Assembly: GCA_023389895.1 (NCBI GenBank)
Contig: JAEWDX010000011.1
Coordinates: 1-8,619 of the forward strand
From: Bacillota bacterium
GTDB taxonomy: Bacteria; Bacillota; Bacilli; Bacillales; Cytobacillaceae
Length of the DNA: 8,619 bases
Direction: 5' to 3'
Below, piece by piece: positions 6,584-8,619 of this stretch. How positions within the stretch are numbered: the stretch's first letter is position 1; every line of letters begins with the position of its first letter. The translations under genes were made by a program, and so were the position numbers. The notes under the pieces were generated by a model. It searched no databases and was not told the DNA's origin. It worked only from the letters and a program-made list of their open reading frames with translations.

Positions 6584-6606
6584 TATAACAGAATAGAACT
6601 GTTATA
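6584..6606. promoter_or_regulatory. Perfect inverted repeat overlapping the kinase -10 box, possible operator
   Basis: TATAACAG (6584-6591) and CTGTTATA (6599-6606) are perfect 8-base arms separated by 7 bases. The right arm overlaps the extended -10 box at 6600-6608, as expected for a repressor site or autoregulatory site. I cannot name the protein that would bind. Confidence 0.5.
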
Positions 6607-6608
6607 AT
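6600..6608 (+). promoter_or_regulatory. Extended -10 promoter for the kinase-regulator operon
   Basis: TGTTATAAT is a perfect TGnTATAAT extended -10 element, which can work without a good -35; none is visible 17 bases upstream. Transcription would start near 6615, about 40 bases before the kinase ATG. Confidence 0.5.
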
Positions 6609-6654
6609 ACAAAAAGGAATGAGATTTTCTATTAAATTGGTTGGAGTTTGAAAA

Positions 6655-8226
6655 ATGAATAAAATTTCGTTGAGAATGAAAATGTTTATTTTTTCATTTG
6701 TTCTTGTCGTTTTTTCTGTTGGTACAAGTGGCTGGATGATGATTTATAATATTTCTGGCGCTTTCGAAAAGGAGATCGGTGCACGGGCAATTGCAATCGC
6801 TAGAACAGTCGCACAATTGCCTGAGGTTAAATTGTTCGTTGGCAAAGAAGACGGAGCAGAAGTCATCCAGCCAATGGCAGAAAGGGTTCGCTTAGCAACC
6901 GATGTTGATTATATTGTTATTTTCGATATGGAACGAATTCGTTATTCTCATCCTTCACAAAGCAAAATTGGCACTGTGTTTGAAGGAGGAGATGAGCAGG
7001 CTTCATTATCGGAGCATGAATATATTTCTAAAGCACATGGTGTGCTTGGCTACGCTATACGTGCATTTGTTCCGATTATGAATGATGAAGGTGTTAAACA
7101 GGTTGGGGTTGTTACAGTTGGAATTATGTCACCAACCTTTCAGAGCTTGATTTTAAATTATCGTAAGGATATGCTACTTTCTTTATTTTGGGGTTTATTA
7201 ATCGGGATTATCGGTTCATTTTTCATCGGAAATCATTTAAAAAAACAAACTTTAAATCTTGAACCTTATGAAATTGCACGTCTTGTAGAAGAACGCTCGA
7301 GTATGATGCAAGCAATGGATATCGGAGTATTAGCAACTGATGCAGAGCATAATATTATTTTTATGAATCGGCTAGCCAAACAGTATACGAACTTCTTCGG
7401 CAATAAAATGGGATTAAGTGAATTATTTCCAGATACTTGGCTTTCGATGGAGCTAAAAAGAAATGAAGAGGTGCATCGGCAATTACTTTGCCGTGATGTT
7501 ATGTATTTAGTTAAAGTATGTCCGATTATTATTCAAGATCGGCCAGCTGGTTCACTCATCATGATGACAAACCGGCAAGAAGCGAATAGACTTGCTGAAG
7601 AATTGACAGGAATCAAAACACTTGTTGATACTTTGCGTGCCCAAAATCACGAATATATGAATAAATTGCATAGTATTGCTGGCCTAATTCAAATAGAGAG
7701 AGCAGATGATGCTTTAAATATGATTGTCGATGAAATTTCGGACGAACAGACTGTTATGCAATTTTTAAAGGATTATATTTCAGATTATTCTGTTCTTGGC
7801 CTTCTTTTAGGAAAAAGATCTCGAGCGAAGGAGTTGGGCATATCTCTTACGATATCTGAAGCTTCATCTTTATCGGAGATTATTTATGGACTTTCTAGTG
7901 GGGATCTTGTAACGATGATTGGAAATTTAATAGATAATGCTATGGAAGCTTGTTTAGAAAAAGATGACCGCATTGTGAATCTATTAATTAAGGGGGATAG
8001 AGATTCACTATATTTGAAAGTTCAGGATAATGGGAATGGCATTACAGATGTAGCACCGATATTTGAATATGGATATAGCACGAAGAAAAAAGAAGGAAGA
8101 GGAATCGGTCTCGCCCTAATAAAACAAATTGTGGAAGCGAATAATGGCGACATAACAGTAGACTCTCACTCTAATTTAGGAACAACCATTAGGATAAAAA
8201 TTGGAGGAGTTGAAAAAAATGAGTAA
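6655..8226 (+). CDS. CitA/DcuS-family sensor histidine kinase, carboxylate sensor
   Basis: Membrane histidine kinase for an external di- or tricarboxylate, related to B. subtilis CitS, DctS and MalK (523 residues, near the family size). Membrane helices lie at about 10-31 and 173-191, enclosing an extracytoplasmic PAS-like (sCache) domain at about 32-172. In it RYSHP (R96, H99) and AIRAF (R136) match the carboxylate-binding residues R107, H110 and R147 of DcuS. A cytoplasmic PAS domain follows at about 205-310. The dimerisation helix carries the likely phosphorylated H332 in LRAQNHEYMNKLHS. The ATPase domain shows the N box GNLIDNAMEA (N424, N428), DNGNG (458-462) and GRGIGLALIK (481-490). 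ATG 6655 is preceded by GGAG with 8 bases of spacing. The stop overlaps the regulator start by 8 bases, implying translational coupling. Which carboxylate is sensed cannot be decided here, so no symbol is given. Confidence 0.95.
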   Translation: MNKISLRMKMFIFSFVLVVFSVGTSGWMMIYNISGAFEKEIGARAIAIARTVAQLPEVKLFVGKEDGAEVIQPMAERVRLATDVDYIVIFDMERIRYSHPSQSKIGTVFEGGDEQASLSEHEYISKAHGVLGYAIRAFVPIMNDEGVKQVGVVTVGIMSPTFQSLILNYRKDMLLSLFWGLLIGIIGSFFIGNHLKKQTLNLEPYEIARLVEERSSMMQAMDIGVLATDAEHNIIFMNRLAKQYTNFFGNKMGLSELFPDTWLSMELKRNEEVHRQLLCRDVMYLVKVCPIIIQDRPAGSLIMMTNRQEANRLAEELTGIKTLVDTLRAQNHEYMNKLHSIAGLIQIERADDALNMIVDEISDEQTVMQFLKDYISDYSVLGLLLGKRSRAKELGISLTISEASSLSEIIYGLSSGDLVTMIGNLIDNAMEACLEKDDRIVNLLIKGDRDSLYLKVQDNGNGITDVAPIFEYGYSTKKKEGRGIGLALIKQIVEANNGDITVDSHSNLGTTIRIKIGGVEKNE

Positions 8227-8619
8227 GATTACTGTATTTATTGTTGAGGATGATCCAATGGTATTAGAAGTAACAAAAGCTTTCTTAGAAAAGGTGAATG
8301 GATTCACACTTATTGGCTCAGCAATGAATGGAAAAGATGCATTAATGCAGATTGAAGAGCTAAGTCCTAATCTAGTCTTACTCGATATGTATTTACAAGA
8401 TATATCCGGGATGGAAATATTAATGAAAATCCGCTCAGATCGACTGCCATGCGATATCGTTATGATCACAGCTGCTCGTGACGCCGTGACGATACAGGAA
8501 GTGATGAGATTAGGTGCAGTCGACTATTTAGTAAAGCCATTTCGCATCGAACGCTTCAAAAAATCCCTTCAAGATTATTATAAAAGGTCAAAAAGAATTA
8601 AGAGTTTAGCACAGTTAAA
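8219..8619 (+). CDS. CitB/DcuR-type response regulator, 3' end cut by the window
   Basis: Partner of the kinase: it receives the phosphate and should activate carboxylate transport or catabolism genes through a C-terminal helix-turn-helix outside the window. The 133 visible codons stay open to the right edge. The receiver domain has the acidic pocket E10-D11-D12, phospho-acceptor D56 in LVLLDMYLQDISG, T84 in MITAARD, and K106 in YLVKPF; all key residues are intact. Residues 109-133 begin the basic linker (YYKRSKRIKSL) towards the DNA-binding domain. ATG 8219 lies inside the kinase stop region (ATGAGTAA), with GGAGGAG upstream at 8203-8209 as ribosome binding site. CitT, DctR and MalR of B. 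subtilis are the nearest named relatives by type; the sequence seen does not separate them. Confidence 0.93.
   Translation, partial: MSKITVFIVEDDPMVLEVTKAFLEKVNGFTLIGSAMNGKDALMQIEELSPNLVLLDMYLQDISGMEILMKIRSDRLPCDIVMITAARDAVTIQEVMRLGAVDYLVKPFRIERFKKSLQDYYKRSKRIKSLAQL

Noticed and set aside
6423..6654. Catabolite-responsive element (cre) or FNR-type site upstream of the carboxylate-sensor kinase
   Set aside because: I looked for TGWAANCGNTNWCA-like and TGTGA-N6-TCACA-like sequences and found only half matches such as TGTGATGA.
8176..8469. Open reading frame of 97 codons antisense to the kinase-regulator junction
   Set aside because: Lies across the intact receiver domain with D56 and T84; no independent support.

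Overview
The window looks like ordinary chromosome from a low-GC Gram-positive bacterium of the Bacillaceae. The evidence is AT-rich DNA with strong AAAGGAG-type ribosome binding sites, GTG and TTG starts, U-tailed hairpin terminators, and proteins resembling known Bacillus families (a YyaE-like molybdoenzyme, a TerC protein of the YceF/YkoY type, a DegV/FakB protein and a CitA/DcuS-type two-component pair). I see no mobile element, CRISPR array, rRNA or tRNA.

Layout from left to right. (1) A methyl-accepting chemotaxis protein is cut by the left edge and ends in a clear terminator. (2) A leader of about 200 bases with several possible pairings precedes a TerC-family membrane protein, which most likely starts at GTG 2147. 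(3) A long perfect hairpin separates this gene from a convergent molybdopterin oxidoreductase on the minus strand. (4) A divergent promoter region of about 230 bases leads to a DegV-family protein with a TTG start and its own terminator. (5) A small minus-strand gene encodes a protein of about 73 residues with two DnaJ-like CxxCxGxG knuckles. (6) A second divergent region carries two adjacent inverted repeats over possible -10 boxes. (7) These lead into a CitA/DcuS-family sensor kinase and, overlapping it by 8 bases, a response regulator cut by the right edge.

Most genes are single transcription units bounded by their own terminators. The only visible operon is the kinase-regulator pair, which probably senses an external di- or tricarboxylate and controls a transporter or catabolic gene outside the window. 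The molybdoenzyme stands alone, with no electron-transfer or membrane-anchor subunit beside it. No undescribed multi-gene system is evident. The items most worth a second look are the paired operators before the kinase, the TerC leader, and the small zinc-knuckle protein.
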